Source: Spirochaetota bacterium
GTDB lineage: Bacteria; Spirochaetota; UBA4802; JAFGJZ01
Length of the DNA stretch: 64,000 nucleotides
Assembly (NCBI GenBank): GCA_027858855.1
Contig: JAQIBV010000054.1
Coordinates: 85,123 to 149,122 of the forward strand
Direction: 5' to 3'
Shown: piece by piece, positions 48,787 through 57,773 of the stretch
Position numbering within the stretch: the first letter of the stretch is position 1
Layout: each line of letters begins with the position of its first letter
Made by a program: the position numbers and the translations under genes
Notes under the pieces: model-generated
What the model was told of the DNA's origin: nothing
What the model saw: the letters and a program-made list of their open reading frames with translations, nothing else
Database searches by the model: none

Positions 48787-49002
48787 TTAATGAGGATGGC
48801 TTGTGACTTGCATTGATAACAGAGGCGTTGAAAATTCATCAAAACAGTATTTACACTGTTTGTTTTTATAAAGCTTTTCATCAGCCTGAGTCATTAGTTT
48901 TTTTATATCCAGATCTTTGCCACTTGTAATGCCTTCCACAATGCCTATGCTTATAGAGAGTTTATAGGGGCGTTTGTTTCTTTCATGGAAGTCTGATGTC
49001 TT
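48787..49002 (-). pseudogene. Remnant of a GGDEF (diguanylate cyclase) domain, C-terminal end only
   Basis: Minus-strand frame of 71 codons ending TAA at 48787-48789, preceded by an in-frame TAA at 49003-49005. It reads RPYKLSISIGIVEG...LDIKKLMTQADEKLYKNK, the last beta strand and helix of a GGDEF domain (LSxSIGI and ADxxLYxxK), followed by a short tail with CKYC. The GGDEF active site and everything before it are gone, and no start codon with a ribosome-binding site precedes it. Confidence 0.8.
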
Positions 49003-49024
49003 TTAGAAAATTTTTCTTTGATAA

Positions 49025-49060
49025 TTGTTTCACAGGGAAATAGTATTCTCTGTGAAACAA
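49025..49060 (-). terminator. Terminator hairpin of the amino-acid ABC operon
   Basis: TTGTTTCACAG (49025-49035) and CTGTGAAACAA (49050-49060), 11 perfect pairs with a 14-base loop, 14 bases after the ATPase gene stop on the minus strand. T-run is weak. Confidence 0.7.
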
Positions 49061-49074
49061 TAGAGGATTATAAA

Positions 49075-49800
49075 TTACAGAAGCATTTGTAAGAACTGTT
49101 TTGCGCGTTCAGTCTGAGGATCTTCGAAGATCTGTTCGGGTGTGCCCTCTTCTATGATAAGCCCGTCATCCATTACGCAAACACGATCGGCAGCTTCTTT
49201 CGCGAACCACATTTCATGAGTTACCACAATCATGGTCATTCCCTCTTTTGCTAAATCGGCCATTACGCCGATAACTTCACCGACAAGTTCGGGGTCAAGA
49301 GCTGAAGTCGGTTCATCGAATAGCATTATCTGCGGATTCATTGAGAGAGCGCGTGCAATTGCCACACGTTGTTTTTGCCCACCTGATAACATTTGCGGAT
49401 AGGCGTTGTGTTTATCTGCAAGACCTACCTTTTCTAAAAGTTCTATACCTAACTTTTGAGCCTCTTCTTTTTTCATGTGGAGAACCTGTTTAGGTCCTAC
49501 CATTACATTCTGTAAAACAGTCATGTGTGGAAAAAGATTAAAATGCTGAAAAACCATACCGACATTTTTTCGCAGCATATTAATGTCATTTTTCTGTCTG
49601 TGAACAATTTTGCCGTCTATTGATATCCGGCTGCCTTTTCCGGCTGTTTCCAGAAAATTGATGCATCTTAAAAGCGTGCTTTTGCCTGAGCCACTCGGAC
49701 CGATGATAACAACCACTTCGCCTTCGTCAACTCTCAAGTCTACACCTTTCAACACCTTCAGTTTTCCGAAATTTTTAGTTATGTTTTCGAGTAAAATCAT
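49075..49800 (-). CDS. Polar amino-acid ABC transporter ATP-binding protein
   Basis: A 241-residue GlnQ/HisP-type ATPase. Walker [22 protein letters not shown]-loop [18 protein letters not shown], signature [15 protein letters not shown], Walker [19 protein letters not shown] and the switch VTHE. It drives uptake with the permease and lipoprotein encoded directly upstream. Substrate (glutamine, glutamate, cystine or arginine) is not determinable by eye; proximity to gdhA and nif hints at a nitrogen role. Confidence 0.93.
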   Translation of the reverse strand: MILLENITKNFGKLKVLKGVDLRVDEGEVVVIIGPSGSGKSTLLRCINFLETAGKGSRISIDGKIVHRQKNDINMLRKNVGMVFQHFNLFPHMTVLQNVMVGPKQVLHMKKEEAQKLGIELLEKVGLADKHNAYPQMLSGGQKQRVAIARALSMNPQIMLFDEPTSALDPELVGEVIGVMADLAKEGMTMIVVTHEMWFAKEAADRVCVMDDGLIIEEGTPEQIFEDPQTERAKQFLQMLL

Positions 49801-49814
49801 TGAGTTGCTCCGTG

Positions 49815-50462
49815 TTAACTTGTTTTAAAATGGCTTTCAAGACGATGCATTATGAGTGTGAATAGAGAAGTCAGTAATAGATACCAGATTGCAACGACAA
49901 TGAGCATCTCCATATATCTGAAAGATGATGATCCTAATTGTCGACCTCGTAAAAGAAGCTCGCTTACGGCAATGGTACTAGCTAAAGAGGAATCCTTAAG
50001 GGCTATAATGAACTGATTGCCCAAAGAGGGGATGGCCCGTTTGAAGGCCTGAGGCAGAATAATGCGTTCCATTGCCTTGGATTTAGTCATTCCAAGGGAT
50101 CTTGCGGCTTCCATCTGGCCTTTGTCGATTGATTGTATTGCTCCACGGAATACTTCGGCAATATAGGCGCCATTGTGAATACCTAGGGCGATTACTGCCG
50201 ATGGAAATGGAGGAATAGTAATAATTGACGTAAGACCATAATAGATAATAAAAAGCTGAAGCAACAGAGGTGTTCCACGAATTAGAAAAATGTAACCCTT
50301 AGCAGGGTATCGTGACAGTTTAGAGTCGGATACTCGCAAAAGCCCGACGACCAGACCGATAAACAGTCCAATGAAAACACCTGCGGCAGTAATTTGCAAT
50401 GTCATGAGACCAGCTCGCCAGAATGAAGGCAAGCTGGTTATAATCAGTTGTAAACTTTCCAT
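49815..50462 (-). CDS. Polar amino-acid ABC transporter permease
   Basis: A 215-residue membrane subunit with about five helices and the HisM/GlnP motif [28 protein letters not shown] (EAA loop contacting the ATPase). The ATG at 50462 is chosen: AGGA lies 8 bases upstream and it leaves 11 bases after the binding-protein stop; a longer in-frame extension would run back into that gene. The single permease probably works as a homodimer. Confidence 0.9.
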   Translation of the reverse strand: MESLQLIITSLPSFWRAGLMTLQITAAGVFIGLFIGLVVGLLRVSDSKLSRYPAKGYIFLIRGTPLLLQLFIIYYGLTSIITIPPFPSAVIALGIHNGAYIAEVFRGAIQSIDKGQMEAARSLGMTKSKAMERIILPQAFKRAIPSLGNQFIIALKDSSLASTIAVSELLLRGRQLGSSSFRYMEMLIVVAIWYLLLTSLFTLIMHRLESHFKTS

Positions 50463-50473
50463 AGTTTTTCCTA

Positions 50474-51223
50474 TTACTCTACAGTAATATTTTCTCCATC
50501 GAACCATTTGTCACTAATGGCTTTAAGGGTTCCATCATCTCTCATCTCTTGAAGGACTTTGTTTACTTCGTCTCGAAGAGTTGAGTCTTTCTGAAAAGCA
50601 ATAGCACACTCTTCGGTACGTAGGAGTGAACCTGCAAGTGTCAGTTTCGATCCACCTTCAATTTTCGTGATAGCGTTAAGGCCTACAACTCTATCTGTGA
50701 TTACAGCATCCAGTCTACCGTTAAGAAGCTCGATGAGTGTCTGGTTGTCATCTTCGTACAGTTTGATTTCTGCTCCAAGTTTTTCTGCATCCTGCTCAAA
50801 GGTTGTACCTGTAACAAGACCAATAGTATGGCTGCTGTTCAGTTGATCAGGGCTTGAAATGCCGGAATCTTTTTTTACGATTATTTGAGCTCCAGAATAG
50901 TAGTAAGGTGTGGAGAAATCGACTATTTTTTTACGTTCTTCAGTTATTGCCATAGAGCCTAAAATTGCTTCATATCTTCCTGCGCGAAGACCTTCAATGA
51001 TGCCGTCCCAGGCTGTTGTTACATATTTTAGCTCTTTACCTAAACGGTTTGCTATCTCTTGTGCTACATCAACATCGAAACCGATAACTTCGTTATCGTT
51101 ATTCATGTAATTGAATGGGGGGTATCCACCCGAACCTGCGAAACGTATAACCGAGTCATCTTTTTTAGAGCAGGCTAAGATTGAGACAAAAATAAGAATG
51201 AGTATTGTGATTTTTGTTTTCAT
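50474..51223 (-). CDS. Amino-acid ABC transporter substrate-binding lipoprotein
   Basis: A 249-residue family 3 solute-binding protein. Signal peptide with lipobox SILAC (Cys near residue 18) anchors it in the envelope. RFAGSGGYPPFNYMNNDNEVIGFDVDVAQEIA is the family opening, with IIEGLRAGRYEAILGSMAITEERKKIVDFSTPYY following. First gene of the ABC operon; AAGGAGAAC upstream of the ATG at 51223, which is 17 codons inside a longer open frame. Confidence 0.92.
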   Translation of the reverse strand: MKTKITILILIFVSILACSKKDDSVIRFAGSGGYPPFNYMNNDNEVIGFDVDVAQEIANRLGKELKYVTTAWDGIIEGLRAGRYEAILGSMAITEERKKIVDFSTPYYYSGAQIIVKKDSGISSPDQLNSSHTIGLVTGTTFEQDAEKLGAEIKLYEDDNQTLIELLNGRLDAVITDRVVGLNAITKIEGGSKLTLAGSLLRTEECAIAFQKDSTLRDEVNKVLQEMRDDGTLKAISDKWFDGENITVE

Positions 51224-51772
51224 TATGTTCTCCTTAATAAAAAGTATATTTATGTTCTTTTTAAAGTAATACAAATATTAAATCAATTTAAAAAAAGGTT
51301 AATATAAAAGTAGTCTTTGAATCTCTTCTTATAATATATTGAAGTATATAGGAAAAGTTTTAGTAAAAAGTACTTTTTTGAAGTTTATGAGTCAAAAAAC
51401 AAATGCATTGCTTTATATAGTACACGGGCATTAATTGCACACAAAGTTAATATGGCGTTAGTCGCAAAGAAGGTTGTTAGTGTTTTGAGTTATGGTTCGA
51501 AGAGTGATACATAGAAGATTATACGCGTATCACGATTTTGGAATGATTTCCGGAACAGAGATAGAAGCTGAGCGACGGAAAATCTGTAAGTACAGTACCA
51601 TTTACCTATTTTCATATGATCATTATATTGTGGGTGCTCATGTGGTCAAGGAATTTTTCAGAGAGTCTTGTATAGTAAAAATTGAATCATAGTAAAAATC
51701 ACAAATAGCGCGCATTTTGTAAACTTACATTAACCTAAACAAAAAAGCGCGCTACCTGTTTAATCATGACTA
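51224..51772. other. AT-rich intergenic region
   Basis: 549 bases, very AT-rich, with a short palindrome AAAAAGTACTTTTT near 51366. A 66-codon frame at 51492-51692 has no ribosome-binding site and no recognisable sequence, so I do not call it. A hairpin at 51706-51754 belongs to the next gene. Confidence 0.45.
51706..51754 (-). terminator. Hairpin downstream of the GlsB-like gene
   Basis: TAGCGCGC (51706-51713) and GCGCGCTA (51747-51754), extended by ATTTTGT and ACAAAA on the inner side. It lies 19 bases after the stop on the minus strand. The loop is long and the T-run lies inside the structure, so it is a probable rather than certain terminator. Confidence 0.5.
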
Positions 51773-52033
51773 TTATCTTCTTTTTCTGAATACTAGGTTG
51801 ATTAAAAACAATAGAATAAGAGCTCCGATAACCGCAGCGATAATTGTAGTAACTATACTGCCACCGATAGAAATATTAGCTAATCCGAAAATAAAGCTAC
51901 CGACGAAAGCTCCTACAACTCCGACAACTAGGTTGCCAATCAGACCGAATCCACCACCTTGCCAGATCATTCCAGCAAGCCAACCGGACACAAGACCGAT
52001 GATTACAAAAATAATAATTGATTCTAACGACAT
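51773..52033 (-). CDS. GlsB/YeaQ/YmgE-family membrane protein
   Basis: An 86-residue protein with three hydrophobic helices and many Gly (IGLVSGWLAGMIWQGGGFGLIGNLVVGVVGAFVGSFIFG), typical of the transglycosylase-associated/GlsB stress membrane proteins. The basic end is NLVFRKRR. Function is not well known; some members respond to envelope or acid stress. Start 52033 has AAGGAGG upstream, so an extension of 15 codons is rejected. It stands alone. Confidence 0.85.
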   Translation of the reverse strand: MSLESIIIFVIIGLVSGWLAGMIWQGGGFGLIGNLVVGVVGAFVGSFIFGLANISIGGSIVTTIIAAVIGALILLFLINLVFRKRR

Positions 52034-52457
52034 AAAAGCCTCCTTAAAATAGAGTATTTTTAAATTATTGAGGAACATTTAATTGCGTATGGTAAGTTGA
52101 ACATGTAGAATGGTTATGATGGTCGGATGGGAAATGCTTGATTTACAAGTGAGGCAAAAGAAATTGACTCGAGTTAGTTGAAAATTGTTATCACTAATGG
52201 GGGCATTATGATTTATTACTATACCTAAATACTCCGTGACTATAAAGTACGTGTTTTTGAAGAAAAGTCAAATAATGATGTTCTTTTTGTATTTGATTTT
52301 TTTAAGTAGCTTAGCTACTCCAATCCTTATATAATAGGCTCTTTTATAAAGCAAGCGTCTTTAATCAAACATAGTTTTTTTTGAAATAGTGATTCTGTTG
52401 ACAGAAACGAATTGTATTGTAAATATATCCGTATAATAAGAGGTAAGGAGAGTTGCT
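52034..52457. other. AT-rich intergenic region
   Basis: 424 bases between the GlsB-like gene and trpB. A small palindrome AGTAGC-TTA-GCTACT lies at 52305-52319. A TTGACA at 52398-52403 with TAAATA at 52420-52425 (16-base spacer) may be the trpB promoter. No Trp-codon leader peptide or T-box could be recognised. Confidence 0.4.
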
Positions 52458-53669
52458 ATGGGTAATTATTTTAAAAATATGCCGGATGCTAAAGGTTTTT
52501 TTAAGGAATATGGTGGCAGTTTTATACCCCCGGATCTGCAGGTTGAAATGGATAAGATAACGGATGCTTATTATAAAATAAGCAAATCCCACGAGTTCAT
52601 TTCAGAGCTTCGTGATATTCGTAAGCATTTTCAAGGTCGCCCAACACCGGTTTACTATTGTCGACGTTTATCGAATGAACTTGGTGGTCGTATCTATCTA
52701 AAGCGTGAAGATCTTAACCATAGTGGCGCACATAAGTTAAACCACTGTATGGGTGAGGCATTATTAGCTAAGTATCTCGGTAAAAAACGACTTATAGCTG
52801 AAACCGGAGCTGGGCAACATGGAGTGGCTCTTGCGACTGCAGCAGCCTATTTTGGTCTTGAATGCGAGATCCATATGGGTGAAGTTGATATAGTCAAGGA
52901 GCATCCTAATGTTGTACGTATGAAAATTCTTGGCGCCGACATTGTTCCCGTAAGTGCCGGTTTAAAAACGCTTAAAGAAGCAGTCGATTCTGCATTTATG
53001 TCGTATCTTAAGGATCCAATTAGTACAATTTACTGCATCGGTTCTGTTGTAGGGCCGCATCCATTTCCGATGATGGTTCGGGATTTTCAGCGTGTTGTAG
53101 GAATTGAGGCTAAAGAGCAATTTTTTGATATGACGGGCGAGATGCCAGATGACGTTGTTGCCTGTGTTGGTGGTGGAAGTAATGCCATGGGTATTTTCAG
53201 TGCATTTCTTGATGAAGAGGGAACCCGACTGATTGGAGTGGAACCTGCCGGGCGTTCTTTGCAGAAGGGAGATCATGCTGCAACAATAACCTATGGTAAG
53301 CCGGGAGTTATTCATGGTTTTAAATGTTATCTTTTGCAGGATGATAAGGGTGAACCTGATCCAGTGTATTCAGTAGCCAGTGGATTAGACTATCCAGGTG
53401 TTGGCCCGGAGCATTCTATGTTACATGATTCAGGCAAAGTTGAGTACACTTCGGCCACAGATAAAGAAGCTCTTGATGCTTTTTTTGAATTAAGCCGTAA
53501 AGAGGGAATTATTCCTGCTTTGGAAAGCGCTCATGCGGTTGCTCATGCTATGAAGCTTGCTAAAGAAAATCCACGAAAGTCTATACTGGTTAACCTGAGT
53601 GGACGCGGAGATAAGGATATTGATTTTGTTGTTGAGCAATATGGTAAGGATTATGGTGTTGTTTTATAG
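52458..53669 (+). CDS. trpB: Tryptophan synthase beta chain, stand-alone
   Basis: A 403-residue PLP enzyme that joins indole and serine to give tryptophan. [10 protein letters not shown] carries the PLP lysine; [15 protein letters not shown] holds the catalytic Glu; [18 protein letters not shown] is the phosphate-binding loop; [12 protein letters not shown] and [10 protein letters not shown] follow. The lysine motif reads HKLNH where most TrpB have HKINN. No trpA or other trp gene lies nearby, so it may use free or imported indole, or pair with TrpA elsewhere. GGAG precedes the ATG; a strong hairpin follows. Confidence 0.9.
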   Translation: MGNYFKNMPDAKGFFKEYGGSFIPPDLQVEMDKITDAYYKISKSHEFISELRDIRKHFQGRPTPVYYCRRLSNELGGRIYLKREDLNHSGAHKLNHCMGEALLAKYLGKKRLIAETGAGQHGVALATAAAYFGLECEIHMGEVDIVKEHPNVVRMKILGADIVPVSAGLKTLKEAVDSAFMSYLKDPISTIYCIGSVVGPHPFPMMVRDFQRVVGIEAKEQFFDMTGEMPDDVVACVGGGSNAMGIFSAFLDEEGTRLIGVEPAGRSLQKGDHAATITYGKPGVIHGFKCYLLQDDKGEPDPVYSVASGLDYPGVGPEHSMLHDSGKVEYTSATDKEALDAFFELSRKEGIIPALESAHAVAHAMKLAKENPRKSILVNLSGRGDKDIDFVVEQYGKDYGVVL

Positions 53670-53679
53670 ATAATCTGCT

Positions 53680-53712
53680 TCAAAGAAGTGGTACAGAGTG
53701 CCACTTCTTTGA
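53680..53712 (+). terminator. Hairpin terminator after trpB
   Basis: TCAAAGAAGTGG (53680-53691), 9-base loop, CCACTTCTTTGA (53701-53712), 12 perfect pairs, 11 bases after the trpB stop. Followed by an AT-rich tail without a clean T-run. Confidence 0.75.
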
Positions 53713-53962
53713 TAAATAGTTGGTTTCGTTTCGAAATTACTTCGTTTTTATCTTCGCTTTCGTTTATTCTGGTTGTACCCCTCACCTTATTAGAGCCGTT
53801 TACTCCTAAAATTTCATTAACAAACTCTACAACTGCAACATATTAGTTTTATTAAGTTTCTTAATAAATAATGTTGAAGAAATATAGCGCATTAAAAAGA
53901 GTGGATCTGTGAGATTTAAACTATTGTTGATACTATTTTAAGGCTGGTCTGATAAATCTAAA

Positions 53963-55192
53963 ATGAATTATTTTAATTTTTTTAAAGCAAACATGCCAAT
54001 TATTACTATTGGATTTATGTTAACCTTCTTTTCAAGTTTTGGACAAACTTTTTTCATTTCATTATATGTACCAGAAATTATGAAGGATATAAACATGAGT
54101 AAATCCTTCTTCGGCTCTGTTTATGGAGTCGCAACAGTGTTTAGTTCGATAGTATTGGGGTATGTCGGGAAATTTATTGATTGTGTTGATGTGCGAAAAT
54201 ATACCTTACTGACTCTATTGCTTCTTGGCATGTCGTGTGCTGTTATGGCTTTTTCTACTAATATTGGTTTGGTTTTTCTGGGATTCTGGGGGCTTCGTCT
54301 GGCCGGCCAGGGGCTGATGTCGCATATAGCAAATACCTCTATATCAAAGATATATACGTCGGATAGGGGTAGTGCCTTGAGTTTGACTTCACTTGGTTTT
54401 CCAGCTGGTGAATTGATTTTCCCATTGATGGTAGGAGCTATTCTTTTTAGTGCTGGGTGGCGTTATTCGATGATGCTGAATGCTGTTTTAATTCTGTTTA
54501 TGATACCTGTAATTTTTGTGGCTATGAAAAAAAGTGGTTTTCATGCACATAGTATACAAAAAACAGGTGATAATCAGGCGCAGGTGGAATCATTTTCAAG
54601 AAGAGTTCTTTTGAAAGACCCAAACTTTTATATTATTGCCATATGTTCTACAATTATACCCTTTGTGGTTACCGGACTCTTTTTCCATCAGGGATCCTTA
54701 GCTCAGTTTAAACAGTGGCCGGCGGGACTTTTTGCTTCAGGAATGGTTGGCTATGCCATTTTACGGGCACTATTCTCGATTTTTAGCGGGCGACTGATCG
54801 ACCGTTATTCGGCGAAAGCAATTTTCCCGGTTTTTCTTATTATATTCGCTTCAGCACTTCTGATCGTAACAATCTTTACTCATACCCTGATTGCTTTTCT
54901 CTATCTCTTTCTGATTGGAATGGCTATTGGCTTAAGTGGTCCTGTAAAAACTGCAGTTCTGGCGGAGGTTTATGGTACTGAAAATATCGGAGGTATACGT
55001 TCGATATTTTCTACATTGATGGTGTTGTGTACCGCTGTAAGTCCTGCACTTTTCGGATTGGTACTTGACCGTAATTGGCCGTTCACCTATATCACGGGTA
55101 TTTCCTTTCTTGTTGCTATCGGCTGTATTGGTGTAAGTTTTAGATTAACGCTTCCCGAATCACTGATTTTTGATGAAAATCTCGAAGGTTAA
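53963..55192 (+). CDS. MFS transporter
   Basis: A 409-residue transporter with 12 predicted helices. VYGVATVFSSIVLGYVGKFIDCVDVRK carries the loop 2-3 MFS motif in relaxed form; LRLAGQGLMSHIANTSISK in helix 4 resembles the oxalate:formate antiporter-like and monocarboxylate branch. Substrate unknown. AT-rich upstream region with no clear ribosome-binding site. It stands alone, 290 bases after trpB. Confidence 0.82.
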   Translation: MNYFNFFKANMPIITIGFMLTFFSSFGQTFFISLYVPEIMKDINMSKSFFGSVYGVATVFSSIVLGYVGKFIDCVDVRKYTLLTLLLLGMSCAVMAFSTNIGLVFLGFWGLRLAGQGLMSHIANTSISKIYTSDRGSALSLTSLGFPAGELIFPLMVGAILFSAGWRYSMMLNAVLILFMIPVIFVAMKKSGFHAHSIQKTGDNQAQVESFSRRVLLKDPNFYIIAICSTIIPFVVTGLFFHQGSLAQFKQWPAGLFASGMVGYAILRALFSIFSGRLIDRYSAKAIFPVFLIIFASALLIVTIFTHTLIAFLYLFLIGMAIGLSGPVKTAVLAEVYGTENIGGIRSIFSTLMVLCTAVSPALFGLVLDRNWPFTYITGISFLVAIGCIGVSFRLTLPESLIFDENLEG

Positions 55193-55577
55193 CACCACTA
55201 TCCTAAGAAACAGGCTCTCTTCATAAATAAGGTGCTTCGCACCATGTCTTTTCAGCGATTGTGGTTTTGTGACTTACGAGTTGGCCATTTGCTGAAGTTT
55301 CTGGCGCTATTCCGTAATTATTACCACCGTCCCTGTTTCTACCTGGCTAACAATCCAGTTTTGACGTTCGGCTTGCAAAATTACTATGTTATGTCGCTTA
55401 AAACCCAATTTTTGCCTGTATTTTCACCACCGTCCCCATTGAAGAGAGAGTGAAGAGAGGTAAAGAGAGGTGTTTTTTAAAAGAAGAGCGGGTTTGTTGA
55501 AATAAAAAGATTGATTTATTACATTTATGTAAAATTATAAGTTTCTTTTTAGTAAAAACATGTCAAAGGGTGGTTTT
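55193..55577. other. Intergenic region with GGGGACGG-type motifs
   Basis: 385 bases with a small hairpin GGTGC-TTC-GCACC (55231-55243) and two copies of the motif ACCACCGTCCC (55323-55333 and 55426-55437), also seen three times at 62164-62250. Probably debris of a REP-like or transposon-derived element; no intact gene. Confidence 0.5.
55323..55437 (-). repeat. Two copies of GGGGACGGTGGT-type motif
   Basis: Read on the minus strand these are AGGGACGGTGGT and GGGGACGGTGGT, about 100 bases apart. The same motif recurs near 62.2 kb in the same orientation. Similar GGGGACGG repeats are known from many genomes, where they may be linked to Y1-type (RAYT) transposases; none is seen here. Confidence 0.5.
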
Positions 55578-56114
55578 ATGGTCATTATACTTAACGGATC
55601 GGTCGGTTGTGGAAAAACATCGGTAGCTTGGGAACTTCAGCAGAAGTTTGACAAGGCTGTTATGCTTGATGGTGACTATATTGGGGCGGTTCATCCTTTT
55701 AAAATATATGATGAAAAACGTATTGAATATCTGTATGATACAATTATGAATCTGGTTAATTTTCATAAATCCAACGGATATAATGACTTTGTAATTAATT
55801 ATGTCTTTGAGGCGTCTCATTCGCTTACAAGTCTGGTTAATCGGCTTCAAAATGAGGGCGAGACAGTCTGCTGTTATCGAATTACATGTTCCGCTGAGGA
55901 GCAGAAAAAACGAATTGCAGCCCGCAATACCATACAGGTTGAATGGGAGTTGAAACGCTGTCTTGAACTCAACGCTATTCAGGAGCAGGCGGCCAAAACG
56001 GGTTTTATTGGCAAAAAGATAGTTACTGATAATTTGACTGTACAGCAGGCAGCAGATAGAATCTGGCATGATCTGAACTACTGTGAATGTGATAGTAGTC
56101 GGTTAGAGGCGTGA
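55578..56114 (+). CDS. P-loop kinase-like (AAA) ATPase
   Basis: A 178-residue P-loop NTPase with Walker A LNGSVGCGKTSVAWEL at the N-terminus and a lid-like Arg-containing segment (EEQKKRIAARN), as in shikimate or adenylylsulfate kinase-like proteins. The substrate is unknown. The ATG at 55578 is chosen because AAAGGG lies 7 bases upstream; the ATG at 55560 has no such site. The stop is 2 bases before the msrA start, so the two genes form an operon. Confidence 0.7.
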   Translation: MVIILNGSVGCGKTSVAWELQQKFDKAVMLDGDYIGAVHPFKIYDEKRIEYLYDTIMNLVNFHKSNGYNDFVINYVFEASHSLTSLVNRLQNEGETVCCYRITCSAEEQKKRIAARNTIQVEWELKRCLELNAIQEQAAKTGFIGKKIVTDNLTVQQAADRIWHDLNYCECDSSRLEA

Positions 56115-56116
56115 TT

Positions 56117-56623
56117 ATGGAGAATAAAAACAGTTCTTCAGGAACCGAACGGGCTGTTTTTGCCGGAGGGTGTTTTTGGGGTGTCGAGTACTACTTTGAT
56201 GATTTACTAGGAGTTATCTCCACAATGCCGGGATACACAGGTGGTGCCACCTCAGATCCTGGTTACAATGAAGTCTGCACAGGTGAAACCGGACATGTAG
56301 AGGCTGTCGAAATTGTTTTCAATCCCGAAGTAGTATCCTATGAAGACCTGACAAAACTATTCTTTGAGATACATGATCCGTCACAGGCAAACGGGCAGGG
56401 GCCTGATATTGGCGCTCAATATTTGTCTGCAATCTTCTACTCCACAGAAAAACAGAAAGAAATTGTCGAAAATCTGATTACTGTTTTGCGTTCGAAAGGT
56501 ATAGAGGTTGTTACCAGTGTGAACCCTCTGAAGAAGTTCTGGTCTGCTGAGGAGTATCATCGTAAATATTACAGAAAGAATGGCTCAAAGCCCTACTGTC
56601 ATCGTAGGGTTCAGCGGTTTTAA
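56117..56623 (+). CDS. msrA: Peptide methionine-S-sulfoxide reductase A
   Basis: A 168-residue MsrA that repairs methionine-S-oxide in proteins. Catalytic motif FAGGCFWGVEYYFDDL (nucleophile Cys) near residue 17; YTGG, TGHVEAVEIVFNPE and HDPSQANGQGPDIGAQYLSAIFY follow; ends HRKYYRKNGSKPYCH with a Cys that may resolve the disulfide. Start 56117 has GAGG 8 bases upstream. Coupled to the P-loop gene. Confidence 0.95.
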   Translation: MENKNSSSGTERAVFAGGCFWGVEYYFDDLLGVISTMPGYTGGATSDPGYNEVCTGETGHVEAVEIVFNPEVVSYEDLTKLFFEIHDPSQANGQGPDIGAQYLSAIFYSTEKQKEIVENLITVLRSKGIEVVTSVNPLKKFWSAEEYHRKYYRKNGSKPYCHRRVQRF

Positions 56624-56808
56624 CCAGAAGATGAATTAGAATTCAGGTGTGTTTCGGATTCTGTTTATACAGTGTTTGTGGAGTTTGATAGTAAACTGAT
56701 ATGGCATTTACTGCTTACTTGAAAAAACACCTGTTGCAATTTAATATAACAGAACCCGTCTGTTGACAGTTTTGTATCAACAGACGGATTTGTATCTTTA
56801 TTCTTAAA

Positions 56809-57690
56809 TTACATTTTTTTATCTGATTCTATTGGTATCCAGATGTCGCAGTGGGTACATTCGCTTTCACCATTGTATACCTCGAACTCGGCCTTTTTTG
56901 CGTGAATAAACTTAGTCGCCGGAAACCATTCAGAAAATATACGTCTCCAAGTCTTCTGAATTGCTTCTGGTTGTGGCCCGCGGGCTTCAAATACGGCATA
57001 CTTCTGTGAATCAAAATTTGCTTCGATCATGCCATCCGGTATGTTGGTTTCGTTGCTCTCTACACCAATCATGTATGTAAAGTTTTCTGCATTGTCATCA
57101 AAGCTCATACAGGCTCCAACCAGTGAACCTTGAAACTGACCCTTTTTATCCGCAAGGGCTGTGATTTCTTCAAGAGCTTTCTGTCTAACAAGGTCGTCCC
57201 AGAACTTAGGAATAATTTTCATGTTTTCCCCGTTAGCCGTGCTCACCTCGATAGTTTTTCCAACCATCCTTGTTTTTTTGAATTCTCTGATTTTGTAATC
57301 CATGCTTGTATCTCCTTGAATTGAAAGATTAAAGGTGATAGGCGGGTAGGCCTTGATATTTATGCCCGGCTGTCGCGCATAAATTGGTGCGATTCCGTGC
57401 ATCTTAGTGAAAGCTTTTGTGAATGAGGCATGAGTTTCGTATCCATACTTCAGCGCAACATCAATTATTGGTATGTCACTTGACATAATCTCGTGCGCAG
57501 CGAGAGTAAGTCGCCTGTGGCGAATATATTCACCCAGTGAAATATTCATGATAATTGAAAACATACGTTGAAAATGAAACGATGTTGTATCTGCTACCAA
57601 TGCAATAGAGTCAGAATCAAGATCCTCCAGGATGTTTTCTTCTATGAACTCCATCGCACTTCTCATTCTTTCTATCCAGTTCACCCGCAT
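56809..57690 (-). CDS. AraC-family regulator with GyrI-like effector domain
   Basis: A 293-residue one-component regulator. The N-terminal 105 residues are the two-helix-turn-helix AraC domain (DSIALVADTTSFHFQRMFSIIM; PIIDVALKYGYETHASFTKAFTKMHG), and residues 130-293 are a GyrI/Rob-like ligand-binding domain (MDYKIREFKKTRMVGKTIEV; FEVYNGE). Similar proteins sense amphipathic compounds and control efflux genes. AAGGAGAT precedes the start. It is followed by nothing on its strand. Confidence 0.92.
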   Translation of the reverse strand: MRVNWIERMRSAMEFIEENILEDLDSDSIALVADTTSFHFQRMFSIIMNISLGEYIRHRRLTLAAHEIMSSDIPIIDVALKYGYETHASFTKAFTKMHGIAPIYARQPGINIKAYPPITFNLSIQGDTSMDYKIREFKKTRMVGKTIEVSTANGENMKIIPKFWDDLVRQKALEEITALADKKGQFQGSLVGACMSFDDNAENFTYMIGVESNETNIPDGMIEANFDSQKYAVFEARGPQPEAIQKTWRRIFSEWFPATKFIHAKKAEFEVYNGESECTHCDIWIPIESDKKM

Positions 57691-57773
57691 CTCCTTTTAA
57701 CTGATAATGTATCAGTTCATTCCGGCCTGTCTTTGCTTGTAGTGCTGATGGTGGACAAACAGGGCACTTTTTC

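Noticed and set aside
51492..51692. Open frame of 66 codons on the plus strand
   Set aside because: No ribosome-binding site, sequence resembles no protein family, and it lies in AT-rich DNA where frames of this size occur by chance.
52079..52457. T-box or trp attenuator ahead of trpB
   Set aside because: No T-box sequence, no leader peptide with Trp codons and no terminator stem were found.
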